From NCBI RefSeq assembly GCF_023061135.1, contig NZ_JAKGAN010000006.1:214345-278344 (forward strand): a stretch of DNA of 64,000 nucleotides, in the 5' to 3' direction. Shown here piece by piece: positions 1 to 10,235 of the stretch; within the stretch, counting starts at the first letter, position 1; each line of letters opens with the position of its first letter. Both the position numbers and the translations under genes were made by a program. The notes under the pieces are model-generated. The model saw only the letters and a list, made by a program, of their open reading frames with translations, had not been told where the DNA came from and made no database searches. The stretch is from Chromohalobacter sarecensis (GTDB lineage: Bacteria > Pseudomonadota > Gammaproteobacteria > Pseudomonadales > Halomonadaceae).

Positions 1-11
1 TCTTCCAGCAT
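1..11 (-). CDS. Start of a truncated gene leaving the window
   Basis: A minus-strand ATG lies at 11..9 and is preceded at good spacing by GGGAGAG (rev. complement of 17-23). Only three codons (Met-Leu-Glu) and part of a fourth fall inside the window, so no product can be named. It follows dsbB on the same strand and may be its operon partner. Confidence 0.3.
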
Positions 12-91
12 GGTGAGTCTCTCCCGTCATGGCCGCGTGAGCCACACTCCCTGACATTGAAGAAGGCAGCTCCTGCCGCCTTCCTGCCCCC

Positions 92-610
92 TCAACGGCG
101 GCGAATCACGATACCGGCCAGCATGCCCAGCGGAATCAACAGCAGCACGGCGAATCCTACCAGCGTCCATTGCGGTATCGACATGCCCAGCAGCAGGCCG
201 TGTATCTCGGCGCACTCTCCCGAGCCGGCTAGCACTCGCGAGATTACGCCCCACAATGGCATCACTTCCATCATGTAGTCCAGCCCCGGACCGCAACTCG
301 GCACGCTTTCCGGTGGCAGCGACTGCAACCATACGTGACGCGCGGCGACCGCCACGCCCAGCGCTGCAGCCAGGGCGCCCAAGCCGGCATAGACGCCGCG
401 CCCGATGCGTCCTGCAGGATTATGCACCGCCCCCACGGCGAAGACGAGCGCAGTAAGCAATACCGCAATGCGTTGACCGATGCACAGCGGGCAAGGCGTC
501 AACCCATAGACATATTGCAATACCAGAGCCACGCCCATCATCAGCACGCACATCGCCAGGCCCAGCAAGCAGCCTCGGCGCACACTCATCGCGGCCAATC
601 GGGTAATCAT
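92..610 (-). CDS. dsbB: Disulfide bond formation protein DsbB
   Basis: Inner-membrane quinone reductase that reoxidises periplasmic DsbA and so drives disulfide formation. The 172-residue protein has four hydrophobic segments (roughly 12-32, 48-62, 75-90, 145-168). It carries both cysteine pairs of the family: CPLC at 40-43 and C106/C133 in the second periplasmic loop, nearly the E. coli positions. The ATG at 610 is chosen over an upstream GTG at 616 because GAGGAG sits 8 nt before the ATG. It lies downstream of gshA but a strong terminator separates them, so it probably has its own promoter in 611-670. Confidence 0.95.
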   Translation of the reverse strand: MITRLAAMSVRRGCLLGLAMCVLMMGVALVLQYVYGLTPCPLCIGQRIAVLLTALVFAVGAVHNPAGRIGRGVYAGLGALAAALGVAVAARHVWLQSLPPESVPSCGPGLDYMMEVMPLWGVISRVLAGSGECAEIHGLLLGMSIPQWTLVGFAVLLLIPLGMLAGIVIRRR

Positions 611-670
611 CGTCACGTCTCCTCAGACAATCTCGACCAGCCTCATGCTGGCTTTCCTTGCTTCGCTCAT

Positions 671-705
671 AAAAAGGCCCGTGCAGCAGGCGCGGCACGG
701 GCCTT
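671..705 (-). terminator. Rho-independent terminator of gshA
   Basis: An 11-bp perfect stem (674-684 with 695-705) with a 10-nt loop is followed on the minus strand by a run of five T. It begins 16 nt after the gshA stop codon. Confidence 0.85.
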
Positions 706-720
706 GGACAACGCTTCGAC

Positions 721-2316
721 TCACGCGACGCTGAGAGGTTTACCCGCGCGCTCGAAATAATGCGCCAGGAAGGTCGCGAAATCCTCGTGGTCGGCGCGCT
801 CGATATCGCCTTGCTGCTGATGCGAGGTTTCGACGAGTTGCTCGAACAACGCCTGCCGCGCGCGATCCATGGGCGCCTCGCGCAGTTCGGCGGCCTGCTG
901 CTCGGCCAGGGCACGCATCTGGTCGAGGTATTCGACACCTTCGTTGACCAACTGAGAATAAAGCTGGCCGGACGGTGTCAATTCGGGGTCGTCGAGGCGC
1001 GGTGCGAGCGCCGCAAGGGCGTCGCGATGCGGCGTGGCCTGCTCATTGGTATCGAGCAGCTCGGCGACACCCTCGAGCTCGGCGAAGATATCGTGGCTCC
1101 AGTCGCGCAAATAGCGCTGGCGACCACCGACACTCAGCTTGAGCTCAGGATCACGGCCGCGCTCAACTACCAGGCGGCGGTTGTCGTCGAGACGGTCGCA
1201 CTCCTCGTCGGGAATCCACGGGCTCTCGGAGAGCAGACACCACATCAGGAAGGTATCCAGGAAGCGCATCTGGGTTTCATCGATGCCCAGCGGCGTGAAC
1301 GGATCGAGATCCAGACAGCGCACCTCGATGTATTCGACACCGCGTGCCTCGAGCGCCTGGGACGGCGTCTCGTCGTGGCGCGCCACCCGCTTGGGACGAA
1401 TATCGCTGTAGTACTCGTTCTCGATCTGCAGGATATTGGCGTTGAGCTGACGCCAGTCGCCATCGACATTGACGCCGAAGCGCTGGTAGTCCGGCCACGG
1501 CGTACTGATCGCATGGCGTAGCGTGCCCACGTAGTTGGACAACGAGTTGAAGCAGATCTTGAGCTGCTCCTGCACCTTGTTCTGGTAGCCCAGATCGGAC
1601 ATCCGCAGGCTGGTGGCGTAACGCCCCGCCAGCGTGTGCTCGCCCACCGCTTCGAGATGATCCGGCGCCGGGCCGGTCAGGAAGCTGCGATCCACTGCCG
1701 GCGACGCACCGAACAGGTACAGCAGCAGCCAACTGTGACGCCGGAAGTTGCGGATCAGGTCAAAATAGCGGCTCGAGCGATAGCCATCCAGGCCCTCGCC
1801 ATCGCGACCTTCGAGCTCACGCAGCATCGGCCACAGGTTCTCGGGCAGCGACACGTTGTAGTGGACACCGGCGATGGACTGCATGATGCGCCCATAACGC
1901 ACGTCGAGTCCCTTGCGGTAGACGTGCTTCATGGTGCCGACATTGGAAGTGCCGTAATCGGCGATGGTCACGCTGTCATTGCCATCCAGGCGGCTCGGCA
2001 TGCTTGCCGGCCAGATCAACTCATCGCCGAGCTGCCGATAGCTGTAGCGCAGCAAATCACCGAGAAACGCCATGGCATCGTCGGGGCGACAGTAGACGGG
2101 TGTGATGTACTCGAGCAATGCTTCCGAGTAATCGGTAGTGATATAGGGATGCGCGAGCTTGGAGCCCAGGGCATGGGGATGGGGCGTCTGGGCGATACGC
2201 CCGGCGCCATCGACGCGCAAGCCTTCCTTCTCGATGCCGCGGCGCAAGCGGCCGAATCGCCCCTGACGGGCCAGCCCGTGCATGCGCGCAATGGCGGTGG
2301 CGAGTGGTTCGGACAA
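721..2316 (-). CDS. gshA: Glutamate-cysteine ligase GshA
   Basis: ATP-dependent joining of L-glutamate and L-cysteine, the first step of cytosolic glutathione synthesis. It resembles the E. coli type-1 enzyme throughout: the N-terminal GIEKEGLRV and TTDYSEALLEYITPV motifs, WPASMPS, the HYNVSLP stretch and LQIENEYYSDIRPKR. The frame stays open to an ATG at 2430, but that ATG lacks a ribosome site and adds 38 residues unlike the family. A TTG at 2316 with GAGGG 8 nt upstream gives 531 residues, close to the usual 518-530, and is preferred. It lies downstream of tex with a 219-nt gap that can hold its own promoter. Confidence 0.93.
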   Translation of the reverse strand: MSEPLATAIARMHGLARQGRFGRLRRGIEKEGLRVDGAGRIAQTPHPHALGSKLAHPYITTDYSEALLEYITPVYCRPDDAMAFLGDLLRYSYRQLGDELIWPASMPSRLDGNDSVTIADYGTSNVGTMKHVYRKGLDVRYGRIMQSIAGVHYNVSLPENLWPMLRELEGRDGEGLDGYRSSRYFDLIRNFRRHSWLLLYLFGASPAVDRSFLTGPAPDHLEAVGEHTLAGRYATSLRMSDLGYQNKVQEQLKICFNSLSNYVGTLRHAISTPWPDYQRFGVNVDGDWRQLNANILQIENEYYSDIRPKRVARHDETPSQALEARGVEYIEVRCLDLDPFTPLGIDETQMRFLDTFLMWCLLSESPWIPDEECDRLDDNRRLVVERGRDPELKLSVGGRQRYLRDWSHDIFAELEGVAELLDTNEQATPHRDALAALAPRLDDPELTPSGQLYSQLVNEGVEYLDQMRALAEQQAAELREAPMDRARQALFEQLVETSHQQQGDIERADHEDFATFLAHYFERAGKPLSVA

Positions 2317-2535
2317 GATAAATTCCCTCACGTCTGGGAAAAGCACGGCTTTTCCCCTGGTGTCACCGGTGGATAGTGTCTTGCCGGCATCGCCGGCCGA
2401 TCGCATGTGTGCGGCTAACGGAAACATCACCAGGAACGCCCCGGCGAACCGTCGGCCCCCTGAGCGCGCCGCATTAAAAAACCATTATGGAGGCAGCCGG
2501 CCACCTTTCAAGGCAAACTGCACTCTCGTGACGTT

Positions 2536-4863
2536 TCACGACTGTCGACGCGCCTTCGCCAACGCCTCGCCGAGCGCGCCGAGCCCTGCGCTCGGCTGAT
2601 TCGACTCACGCTTGTCGCCCCCGCCACGTTGGCCGCGCGAGCGACGCGGATCTCCGCCCTGCGAAGCATCCTCCGGCGTATCGCCCATACGCATGGACAA
2701 GCCGATCCGGGAGCGCTCGAGATCCACCTGCATGACCTTGACCTTGACGATATCGCCGGCCTTGACCACCTGGCGCGGGTCGTCGACGAACTTCTCGGCA
2801 AGCGCGGAGATATGCACCAAGCCATCCTGATGAACGCCGATATCCACGAATGCCCCGAAGTGCGTGACGTTGGTCACGCTGCCTTCCAGCACCATGCCTG
2901 GCTCGAGATCCTTGAGGGTTTCCACACCTTCGCGGAACTCGGCGGCCTTGAACTCAGGGCGAGGGTCGCGCCCGGGCTTGTCGAGTTCCTTGATAATATC
3001 GCTGATGGTAGGCACGCCGAAGGTATCATCGACGTAATCGGCCGGATTGAGCGACTTGAGGAAGCCACTATCGCCGACCACCCCGGTAAGGTCACGCGCA
3101 TGGCGCTGGGCAATGCGGTTGACCACTGCATAAGCCTCGGGGTGCACGGCGCTGGCGTCGAGCGGGTTGTCGCCGTCCGCGATGCGCAAGAAGCCCGCGC
3201 ACTGCTCGAAGGTCTTGGGCCCCAGCCGGCTGACATCCAGCAACTCACGACGCGACGCAAAGCGTCCCTTGGCGTCGCGTTGGGCGACGATATTCTCGGC
3301 CAGCGTCGGATTAAGACCGGAAACACGCGACAGCAATGCACCGGATGCAGTGTTGAGCTCGACACCCACGGCGTTGACGCAGTCCTCGATGACCGCCTCC
3401 AGACTGCGCGAGAGCTGGACCTGTGAAACGTCGTGCTGATACTGGCCGACGCCGATGGACTTGGGCTCGATCTTGACAAGCTCGGCGAGCGGGTCCTGCA
3501 GACGCCGAGCGATGGAGATCGCCCCGCGCACGGTGACATCGAGCTGCGGAAATTCGCGCGAGGCGAGCTCGGAGGCCGAATACACCGAGGCCCCGGCTTC
3601 GCTGACCATGACCTTGGCAAGCGGCCGCGATGCCTGCTTGACCAGTTCGCCGGCAAGCTTGTCAGTCTCGCGGCTGGCGGTGCCATTGCCTACCGCGACC
3701 AACGCCACGTCATGCTTGTCGACTAGTCCCGCCAGCGTGGCTAGGGACTGATCCCAGCGCTTCTGCGGCGCATGCGGATAGATGACCGTATCTTCCAGAT
3801 ACTTGCCAGTGGCATCGACGACCACGACCTTGCAACCGGTGCGCAGCCCCGGGTCGATGGCCAGCGTAGCCTTCGCCCCAGCGGGCGCCGCCAGCAACAG
3901 ATCCTTGAGATTCGCGGCGAACACCTCGATGGCTTCGCGCTCGGCGCGTTCGCGCAGGCGGCTCATCAACTCGGTCTCGAGGTGGGTGTAGAGCTTGACC
4001 CGCCAGGTCCAGCGCACCACCTCCTTGAGCCAGCGCGAGGCCGGCCGCGTGGCGGTGAGCGCCACGCCGGCGTGCTTGGCGATGGCAACCTCGGCGGGAT
4101 GAATCTCGGCGTCTTCCTCGCCGGGCAGGCGAATCGCCAACGACAGCACGCCCTCGTTGCGCCCCCGGAACATGGCCAGCGCACGGTGCGAAGGCGCCTT
4201 GGCGAACGGCTCGTCGTGCTCGAAGTAATCGGAGAACTTAGCGCCCTCCTGCTCCTTGCCGTTCATCACGCGCGAGACAAGCTGCCCTTCGCTCCACAGC
4301 CGTTCGCGGAGTTGCCCAACCAGGTCCGGGTCTTCGCTCAACTGTTCCATAAGGATCTGCTTGGCGCCATCCAAAGCAGCCTTGGCGTCCTCGATGGCGG
4401 GCGTGTCGCCTTCGGCGGCGCGAATATATTGTGCCGCCTCGCGCTCGGGGTCGAGATCGGGATCGGCCAACAGCGCCTCGGCCAGCGGTTCGAGTCCCGC
4501 TTCCCGGGCGATCTGCGCCTTGGTGCGGCGCTTCTTCTTATAGGGGAGATACAAATCTTCGAGGCGCTGCTTGGTATCGGCGGCCTCGATCTGCGCGGCC
4601 AGAGCATCGCTCAGCTTGCCCTGTTCGTCGATGCTGGCCAGCACCGCGCCACGGCGTTCCTCCAGCTCGCGCAAATAGCGCAGGCGCTCTTCCAGCGTGC
4701 GTAGCTGGATGTCATCCAGGCCGCCGGTGGCTTCCTTACGGTAACGAGAGATGAAGGGCACGGTGGCGCCGCCGTCGAGCAGGGCCACAGCGGCACTAAC
4801 CTGTTGAGAGCGAACGGCGAGCTCGTCGGCGAGCCGAGCAACGATCTTGAGATTGGCGTCCAT
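2536..4863 (-). CDS. tex: Tex-family RNA-binding transcription accessory protein
   Basis: Cytosolic nucleic-acid-binding protein of the Tex/YhgF family, tied to transcription and stress tolerance. The 775 residues show the full family order: N-terminal helical Tex domain ([15 protein letters not shown] near 35-50), a YqgF/RuvC-like fold ([12 protein letters not shown]), tandem helix-hairpin-helix segments ([15 protein letters not shown] and [14 protein letters not shown]), and an S1 domain near the C-terminus ([19 protein letters not shown]). The tail after the S1 domain is Arg/Gly/Ser-rich, probably a disordered RNA-binding extension. The ATG at 4863 is preceded by AAGGA; an in-frame upstream extension to 4998 has no family similarity and overlaps msrB. 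Confidence 0.95.
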   Translation of the reverse strand: MDANLKIVARLADELAVRSQQVSAAVALLDGGATVPFISRYRKEATGGLDDIQLRTLEERLRYLRELEERRGAVLASIDEQGKLSDALAAQIEAADTKQRLEDLYLPYKKKRRTKAQIAREAGLEPLAEALLADPDLDPEREAAQYIRAAEGDTPAIEDAKAALDGAKQILMEQLSEDPDLVGQLRERLWSEGQLVSRVMNGKEQEGAKFSDYFEHDEPFAKAPSHRALAMFRGRNEGVLSLAIRLPGEEDAEIHPAEVAIAKHAGVALTATRPASRWLKEVVRWTWRVKLYTHLETELMSRLRERAEREAIEVFAANLKDLLLAAPAGAKATLAIDPGLRTGCKVVVVDATGKYLEDTVIYPHAPQKRWDQSLATLAGLVDKHDVALVAVGNGTASRETDKLAGELVKQASRPLAKVMVSEAGASVYSASELASREFPQLDVTVRGAISIARRLQDPLAELVKIEPKSIGVGQYQHDVSQVQLSRSLEAVIEDCVNAVGVELNTASGALLSRVSGLNPTLAENIVAQRDAKGRFASRRELLDVSRLGPKTFEQCAGFLRIADGDNPLDASAVHPEAYAVVNRIAQRHARDLTGVVGDSGFLKSLNPADYVDDTFGVPTISDIIKELDKPGRDPRPEFKAAEFREGVETLKDLEPGMVLEGSVTNVTHFGAFVDIGVHQDGLVHISALAEKFVDDPRQVVKAGDIVKVKVMQVDLERSRIGLSMRMGDTPEDASQGGDPRRSRGQRGGGDKRESNQPSAGLGALGEALAKARRQS

Positions 4864-4957
4864 GATGTCCTTGACGTTCCAGCGGCTGGCGAGCCAGCGA
4901 CAAAAAGTTCGCGATAAGGTATCACAACCGCCGACGCAACGCAGACGGAGGCCCTTT

Positions 4958-5464
4958 TCAGGAGGCCTCGTCAGGCACGAAGCGCAGCGCCAAGCCATTG
5001 TTGCACCAGCGCAGGCCGGTCGGCTCGGGGCCGTCCTCGAAGACGTGGCCCTGATGCCCGCCGCAGCGCGCGCAGTGATACTCGGTACGCGGAATCAACA
5101 GCACGAAATCCAGTTCGGTCAGCAGGTGGCCTTCGATGTGGTCGTAGAAGCTCGGCCAGCCGGTACCGGAGTCATACTTGGTACGCGAGGAGAACAGCGG
5201 CAAGTCACAACCGGCACAGCGGTATTCACCGGCGCGCGTTTCCTGATCGAGTGGACTGCTGCCCGCCGGCTCGGTATCGGCCTCACGCAGGATACGATAG
5301 CGCTCCTCGCTGAGACGCTCGCGCCACTCGGCGTCATCGAGCGTGAGCACCTCGACGTCCGCGCCCCGCTCCAGCGACAACTTGGGGCGTGCCAGGGCGA
5401 CACTCGGCGCTACACCCAGCAGACCTGCGGCGCCCAACCAGCCTAAAAAACGACGGCGATGCAT
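4958..5464 (-). CDS. msrB: Exported peptide-methionine (R)-S-oxide reductase MsrB
   Basis: Reduces methionine-R-sulfoxide in oxidised proteins. The 168-residue protein keeps the zinc cysteines C83/C86 and C131/C134 and the catalytic cysteine C154 in GLRWCNN, where many relatives read RYC-N-S. Residues 1-25 look like a twin-arginine signal ([10 protein letters not shown], then a hydrophobic run ending in ALA), so the enzyme is probably exported folded to the periplasm, unlike cytosolic E. coli MsrB. The ATG at 5464 has AAGGAGGG at ideal spacing. It lies between pckA and tex on the same strand, with a hairpin separating it from pckA. Confidence 0.93.
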   Translation of the reverse strand: MHRRRFLGWLGAAGLLGVAPSVALARPKLSLERGADVEVLTLDDAEWRERLSEERYRILREADTEPAGSSPLDQETRAGEYRCAGCDLPLFSSRTKYDSGTGWPSFYDHIEGHLLTELDFVLLIPRTEYHCARCGGHQGHVFEDGPEPTGLRWCNNGLALRFVPDEAS

Positions 5465-5486
5465 GACGTACCCTCCTTGCAAGGCA

Positions 5487-5521
5487 TAACGGGAAGAGCC
5501 GATGGCCGACTCTCCCCGTTA
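5487..5521 (-). terminator. Hairpin terminator after pckA
   Basis: A 12-bp stem (5487-5498 with 5510-5521, one G-T wobble) starts 31 nt after the pckA stop. The inner loop can add two more pairs. There is no clear T run on the minus strand, so termination efficiency is uncertain. Confidence 0.6.
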
Positions 5522-5551
5522 GAGGCGAATTCCACTGGATGGTTCGCGCCG

Positions 5552-7135
5552 TCAGTCGCGCGACGGACCGGCGGCGACGATGTCCTCGTCGACGCCATCG
5601 AACTTGGCGAAGTTGGCGATGAATTTATCCGCCAACGCCTTCATGTGGCGCTCGTAGTCGGCGCTGTCCGGCCACGCCTGTCGCGGGTCGAGCAGCATCG
5701 TGTCGACGCCCGGAACGGCCTCCGGCACGTCCAGATTCAAGCCCTCGATGTGACGCGTCTCGACGTCTTTGAGATCACCGTTCTGGATTGCCGCGATGAT
5801 GGCGCGTGTGGTGGGGATGGAAAAGCGCGAACCGCCCTCGCCGTAGGCACCACCGGTCCAGCCAGTGTTGACCAGATACACGCGCGACTCGAAGGCCTCG
5901 ACACGCTTGATCAACAGGTCGGCATACTCGCGCGCCGGACGCGGGAAGAACGGCGCGCCGAAGCAGGTCGAGAACGTCGCTTCCAGCCCCTCGGACGCCC
6001 CCATTTCGGTGGAACCGACCTTGGCGGTGTAGCCGGATAGAAAGTGATAAGCAGCGGCTTCCTTGGACAACAGCGAGACCGGCGGCAGCACCCCGCTCAT
6101 GTCGCAGGTCAGGAAGATGATCGCATTGGGCTCGCCAGCCAAGTTCTCGGGCACGCGCTTGTCGATGTGCTCGAGCGGATAGGCGGCGCGGGAGTTCTGG
6201 GTCAAGCCGTCATCGCTATAATCGGGATGGCGGTACTCGTCGAGGACCACGTTCTCGAGCACCGTGCCGAAACGAATGGCTTTCCAGATGAGCGGCTCAT
6301 TCTTCTCCGAGAGGTCGATGCACTTGGCATAGCAGCCGCCTTCCAGATTGAAAACGGTGCCCTCACCCCAGCCATGCTCGTCGTCGCCGATCAGGTAGCG
6401 GTCGGGGTCGGCGGAGAGCGTGGTCTTGCCGGTACCCGAGAGACCGAAGAACAGCGTGGTCTCGCCGTCCTCACCCACGTTGGCGCTGCAGTGCATGGGC
6501 AGTACGTCTTTCTCGGGCAACAGGAAGTTTTGCACCGAGAACATGGCCTTCTTCATCTCGCCGGCGTAGCGCATGCCAGCGATCAGCACGCGGCGCCGGG
6601 CGAAGTTGAGAATCACCGTACCGTCCGAATTCGTGCCGTCACGCTCGGGCACGCACTCGAAATGCGGCGCGTTGAGGATCGTCCACTCGCTCTTGCCCTT
6701 GGGGTTGTAACCTTCAGGACGCACGAACAGGGTCCGCCCGAAGAGGTTGTGCCAGGCGGTTTCGGTGGTCACGCGAATCGGCAGGTAATACTCGGGATCG
6801 GCACCGACATGCAACTCGGAAACGAAGTTGTCGCCCTCGGCCAGATAGTCCTCGACGCGCTCCCACAAGGCATCGAAACGCTCGGCGTCGAATGGCTGAT
6901 TGACGCTACCCCAGTCGATCAAGTCCGCCGTGGAAGGCTCCTTGACGATGAACCGATCCTGGGGTGAGCGGCCGGTCCGCCGTCCAGTGTTCGCCACAAA
7001 GGCACCATTGTCGGCAAGATGGCCTTCGCCGCGCGCGATGGCATGCTCGATCAACGCGGCGCTGCTCAGATTGGTATGGGTCTGCACGGGACGTGCCTCG
7101 TGGGTTGCCGGGGAGGCGGCTTGGGTCATGGTCAT
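5552..7135 (-). CDS. pckA: Phosphoenolpyruvate carboxykinase (ATP)
   Basis: Converts oxaloacetate and ATP to phosphoenolpyruvate, CO2 and ADP, the entry step of gluconeogenesis. The 527 residues match the usual 520-540. Visible signatures are the P-loop [11 protein letters not shown], the downstream LIGDDEHGW metal-site stretch, [16 protein letters not shown], and the C-terminal [12 protein letters not shown] motif. The start ATG has AGGA about 8 nt upstream; a second ATG two codons in is possible. The 196-nt gap to hslO probably holds its promoter. The hslO-pckA neighbourhood also occurs in enteric bacteria. Confidence 0.97.
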   Translation of the reverse strand: MTMTQAASPATHEARPVQTHTNLSSAALIEHAIARGEGHLADNGAFVANTGRRTGRSPQDRFIVKEPSTADLIDWGSVNQPFDAERFDALWERVEDYLAEGDNFVSELHVGADPEYYLPIRVTTETAWHNLFGRTLFVRPEGYNPKGKSEWTILNAPHFECVPERDGTNSDGTVILNFARRRVLIAGMRYAGEMKKAMFSVQNFLLPEKDVLPMHCSANVGEDGETTLFFGLSGTGKTTLSADPDRYLIGDDEHGWGEGTVFNLEGGCYAKCIDLSEKNEPLIWKAIRFGTVLENVVLDEYRHPDYSDDGLTQNSRAAYPLEHIDKRVPENLAGEPNAIIFLTCDMSGVLPPVSLLSKEAAAYHFLSGYTAKVGSTEMGASEGLEATFSTCFGAPFFPRPAREYADLLIKRVEAFESRVYLVNTGWTGGAYGEGGSRFSIPTTRAIIAAIQNGDLKDVETRHIEGLNLDVPEAVPGVDTMLLDPRQAWPDSADYERHMKALADKFIANFAKFDGVDEDIVAAGPSRD

Positions 7136-7331
7136 TATAGTGTCCTGGGCCCGAAGGGCATTTCTCTCTCGTTAACCGATGCTTACTCGCCAGGGCCACC
7201 CGGACAATGGATTGTCTCTTGTGAGGCCAAGGCAAGACTGGGAGCGATCATTATGGCAAAAAGGCTCTGTGCGGAAAACGTCACCAGCACGGTAATGACA
7301 CTGCGCGCCCTTGGGTATGACGCGCGTCAGA

Positions 7332-8207
7332 TCAATGCAGGGTCGAGGCGCCTGCGCCCGGCGACTCGATCAGGGCTTCGATGTCGGCGGCACTGAAGCG
7401 ATAATGGCTATGACAGAAATGGCATTGCGTTTCCACTTCGCCTTGTTCACGCACGATGTTGCGCAATTCTTCGACACCCAAGCCATTCAGGGCATTGGCG
7501 ATGCGCTCACGCGTACAGGTGCAGCCGAAGCGTAGCGTCTTGGGATCGAAGACGCGGACGTGTTCCTCGTGAAAGAGGCGATGGAGCAGCTCGCGTTGCT
7601 CGAGATCGAGCAATTCCGCATCGCTGAGCGTGGTGGCGAGATACACGGTGCGCTCCCAGGCATCGGGGTCGCGATGAGCGCTATCATCGGGCAACTGCTG
7701 CAGAAGCATCCCCGCCGTACGGTTTCCATCGGCCGCCAGCCACAGGCGCGTGGCCAACTGTTCGGAGCGTGCGAAATAATCCTCCAGACAGGCGGCCAGA
7801 CTATCGGCCTCCACGGCGACGATGCCCTGGTAGCGCTGTCCCTCGCGTGGGTCGAGCGTGATCACGATCTGCGCCTCACCGACCAGGGCCGTGAGCGAGG
7901 CGTTTTCCTCGGGAAGCGCCGCTTCATCATCGAGACGTGCGATGGCTCGCAAGTCGCCTCCGGGGTTGGACTCCGCCATCAGCAAACGTACGGGGCCCTG
8001 GCCACGTACCTCGAGGCTTACGGTGCCATCGAGCTTGACCGTCTCGGTGAGCAGGGCCACGGCACTCAGCAGTTCGCCGAGCTGGCGGCTCACGGCCTGG
8101 GGATAGGCATGCTTGTCGAGCACCTCGGCGTAGGCCTGTTGCAGGCCGACGATTTCGCCGCGCACATTGGTATCGTCGAAAAGGAAACGTTGGATCTGGT
8201 CGGTCAT
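7332..8207 (-). CDS. hslO: Redox-regulated chaperone Hsp33
   Basis: Cytosolic holdase switched on by oxidative unfolding. The 291 residues include the N-terminal substrate-binding domain ([20 protein letters not shown]) and the C-terminal zinc switch with Cys-x-Cys (GCTCTRE) and Cys-x2-Cys (QCHFCHSHY). Four conserved cysteines bind zinc when reduced and form disulfides when oxidised. It lies 49 nt downstream of hslR and is probably co-transcribed with it and yrfG, as in E. coli. The ribosome site before the ATG is weak. Confidence 0.96.
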   Translation of the reverse strand: MTDQIQRFLFDDTNVRGEIVGLQQAYAEVLDKHAYPQAVSRQLGELLSAVALLTETVKLDGTVSLEVRGQGPVRLLMAESNPGGDLRAIARLDDEAALPEENASLTALVGEAQIVITLDPREGQRYQGIVAVEADSLAACLEDYFARSEQLATRLWLAADGNRTAGMLLQQLPDDSAHRDPDAWERTVYLATTLSDAELLDLEQRELLHRLFHEEHVRVFDPKTLRFGCTCTRERIANALNGLGVEELRNIVREQGEVETQCHFCHSHYRFSAADIEALIESPGAGASTLH

Positions 8208-8256
8208 GATGATTCGTCGTCAGGTTGGAAAGCCGAAAGTAGAGGCCATACCGGCT

Positions 8257-8649
8257 TCAATCGTCGAAGCCATGGCGCTGGAAGTCCTGAATCGCACGGC
8301 GTTGCTTCTTGTCGGGGCGGCCATGTGGCCCTTGCATGCTTTGGTTGGCCAGGCGCCGATTCTGGGCTTCGCGCTCACGCCGCGCCTGGCTGGCCGACGT
8401 TTCGCGGTAGAGCGCGCGGGCCTCGGCGGCGCCGCGGCGCTGACCGGAGAGCCCCGTCACTTCGACTTCGAGCGTGTCCCAGCCTTGCGGCACCTTGATC
8501 AAGGCGCCTAGCTCGACCACCTTGCTGGTTTTCACACGCCCACCATTGTAGTGGACCTTACCGCCTTCAATGGCTTTCTTGGCCAGACCACGCGTCTTGA
8601 AGAAGCGCGCCGCCCATAGCCACTTGTCGATGCGGATCGTGTCGCTCAT
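8257..8649 (-). CDS. hslR: Heat shock protein Hsp15 (S4-domain RNA-binding protein)
   Basis: Binds stalled 50S subunits carrying peptidyl-tRNA to recycle them after heat stress. The 130-residue protein has an N-terminal S4 fold (IRIDKWLWAARFFKTRGLA, then GGKVHYNGGRVK) and a basic, Arg/Gln-rich tail as in E. coli HslR. AGGAAAA lies just before the ATG at 8649. It sits between yrfG and hslO on the same strand, the order seen in enteric bacteria. Confidence 0.93.
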   Translation of the reverse strand: MSDTIRIDKWLWAARFFKTRGLAKKAIEGGKVHYNGGRVKTSKVVELGALIKVPQGWDTLEVEVTGLSGQRRGAAEARALYRETSASQARREREAQNRRLANQSMQGPHGRPDKKQRRAIQDFQRHGFDD

Positions 8650-8751
8650 GTTTTTTCCTGGATCGCCTGCTCCATACGCGGGAACATCCCACGAACGCGA
8701 CAAATAAAGTGGGCGCCGGTAGGCGACTTTTCAAGGCGCATTGAGGTGTGA

Positions 8752-9426
8752 TCAGCGGCGCGATACACCCGGCATATCCTGCGGCAAGAGCGTGCCAAAA
8801 CGCTCGAGGGCAATGAAGTCTTCCAGCTCGCGTTCGGGGCGTTGGCTATCGGGCTGCTTGATACCCAGCAGATAGCGAATGCCGTATTCACGCGCGCTTT
8901 CCAGCACTGAAGGATTGTCATCGATGAACAAGGTACGCGCGGGCTCGAAGGGTTCGATATCCTGCAACGCGAACCAGAACTCCGGCGCCTCCTTGGCGAT
9001 GCCCACGTCCGCCGACGAGACGATGACATCGAGATACTCTTCAAGCCCGGTCAACGGCAGCTTGAGCGCCAGGCTTTCACGGTCGGCGTTGGTCGCCAGC
9101 ACGACACGCGGATGCGCTTTCTTGAGCCATTTGAGGAAATCCAGCGCATCGCCACGCAAGCCGATCAAGTGCTGCACCTCACGCTTGAGCGCGACCACGT
9201 CGACACCCAACTCACGACTCCAATAAGCCAGGCTGTACCAGTTGAGCGTGCCCTGCTCGCCGATGATACGCGAACGCAGCGTATCGGCGTGATGGGCATC
9301 CAGCTTGTGCAATTCCACGTAGCGCTGCGGCAAGTGTTCCAGCCAGAAGTGGCTGTCGAAGTGCAAGTCCAGCAGTGTGCCATCCATGTCGAGCAACACA
9401 GTGTCGATGGCGTTCCAGTCAACCAT
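8752..9426 (-). CDS. yrfG: HAD-type GMP/IMP nucleotidase YrfG
   Basis: Cytosolic haloacid-dehalogenase-family phosphatase; the E. coli orthologue dephosphorylates purine monophosphates. The 224 residues hold HAD motif I (LLDMDGTLLD near 10-19, both aspartates present), motif II (LATNAD) and motif IV (FIDDNPSVLESA). The start at 9426 is chosen because motif I must lie near the N-terminus; the frame is open to 9744 but that part overlaps divergent nudE. It heads the yrfG-hslR-hslO run. Substrate is inferred from orthology and context. Confidence 0.88.
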   Translation of the reverse strand: MVDWNAIDTVLLDMDGTLLDLHFDSHFWLEHLPQRYVELHKLDAHHADTLRSRIIGEQGTLNWYSLAYWSRELGVDVVALKREVQHLIGLRGDALDFLKWLKKAHPRVVLATNADRESLALKLPLTGLEEYLDVIVSSADVGIAKEAPEFWFALQDIEPFEPARTLFIDDNPSVLESAREYGIRYLLGIKQPDSQRPERELEDFIALERFGTLLPQDMPGVSRR

Positions 9427-9507
9427 GAGGGGCTCCCGCCAGAGTGGATATCGAACCAAGGGTTCTCTTATTGTACGCTGCATGACAGCCACCCGCACGG
9501 AGACACC

Positions 9508-10140
9508 ATGGCCTTTTCTTCCCACCACACTGGCGGCAAGCCGCCCAACGATACCGGTGTGGGGCATGCCAAGCCACGCCTCTTGAACCGCCGTGAAGTC
9601 GCCCGCAGCCGCCTCTTTGCCATCGAAGAACTCGAGTTGCGCTTCGCCAACGGCGCCGAACGTACCTTCGAGCGATTGACGGGCAGCGGCAATGGCCATG
9701 GCGGCGGTGCCGTGATGATCGTCGCCATGCCGGACCCGGAACATGTACTACTGATTCATGAATATGCTGCGGGTTTCGATGATTATGCCCTGACCTTGCC
9801 CAAGGGGCTCGTCGACCCCGGCGAGGACATCGTCAGTGCCGCCAATCGCGAATTGATGGAAGAATGCGGCATGGGTGCGCAACGCATCGAGCCACTGGTG
9901 GAACTCTCCCTAGCGCCGAACTACATGAGCCACCGCATTCACGTCATGCTCGCCACCGACCTGTATGAGAAACGCTTACCCGGCGATGAACCCGAGCCCT
10001 TGATCGTCGAGCGTCATCCTCTTGAGGACATCGCCTCCCTGTTGGCGCGGGAGGACTTCCACGAAGGACGCGCCATCGCCGCCCTGTTTATCGCACGCGA
10101 CCGTCTACGCAACGAGCAAACCAGCGAACCATGGTGGTGA
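9508..10140 (+). CDS. nudE: Nudix hydrolase NudE (ADP compounds hydrolase)
   Basis: Hydrolyses ADP-linked metabolites such as ADP-ribose, diadenosine triphosphate and NADH. The 210 residues contain a complete Nudix box (G-x5-E-x7-R-E-x2-E-E-x-G) from GLVDPGEDIV through NRELMEECGM. The ATG at 9508 is chosen: the upstream frame overlaps yrfG and has no family similarity, and CGGAGA precedes this ATG. Divergent transcription from yrfG across an 81-nt gap repeats the enteric nudE-yrfG neighbourhood. Confidence 0.92.
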   Translation: MAFSSHHTGGKPPNDTGVGHAKPRLLNRREVARSRLFAIEELELRFANGAERTFERLTGSGNGHGGGAVMIVAMPDPEHVLLIHEYAAGFDDYALTLPKGLVDPGEDIVSAANRELMEECGMGAQRIEPLVELSLAPNYMSHRIHVMLATDLYEKRLPGDEPEPLIVERHPLEDIASLLAREDFHEGRAIAALFIARDRLRNEQTSEPWW

Positions 10141-10154
10141 GCCGCGCCCCAACG

Positions 10155-10186
10155 CGACGAGGCCCCGCAATGGCGGGGCCTCGTCG
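10155..10186 (+). terminator. Strong hairpin terminator after nudE
   Basis: A perfect 14-bp stem (10155-10168 with 10173-10186) closes a four-base AATG loop 15 nt past the nudE stop. The next gene is convergent, so it may serve both strands. Confidence 0.85.
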
Positions 10187-10235
10187 TATCGCTTCCTAGC
10201 GTGGCAGCGACTCGCTCCGTGAGCCTTTCAAATGG

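Noticed and set aside
2629..4704. Long plus-strand frames inside tex
   Set aside because: They are antisense shadows; the minus-strand Tex protein is intact with all domains.
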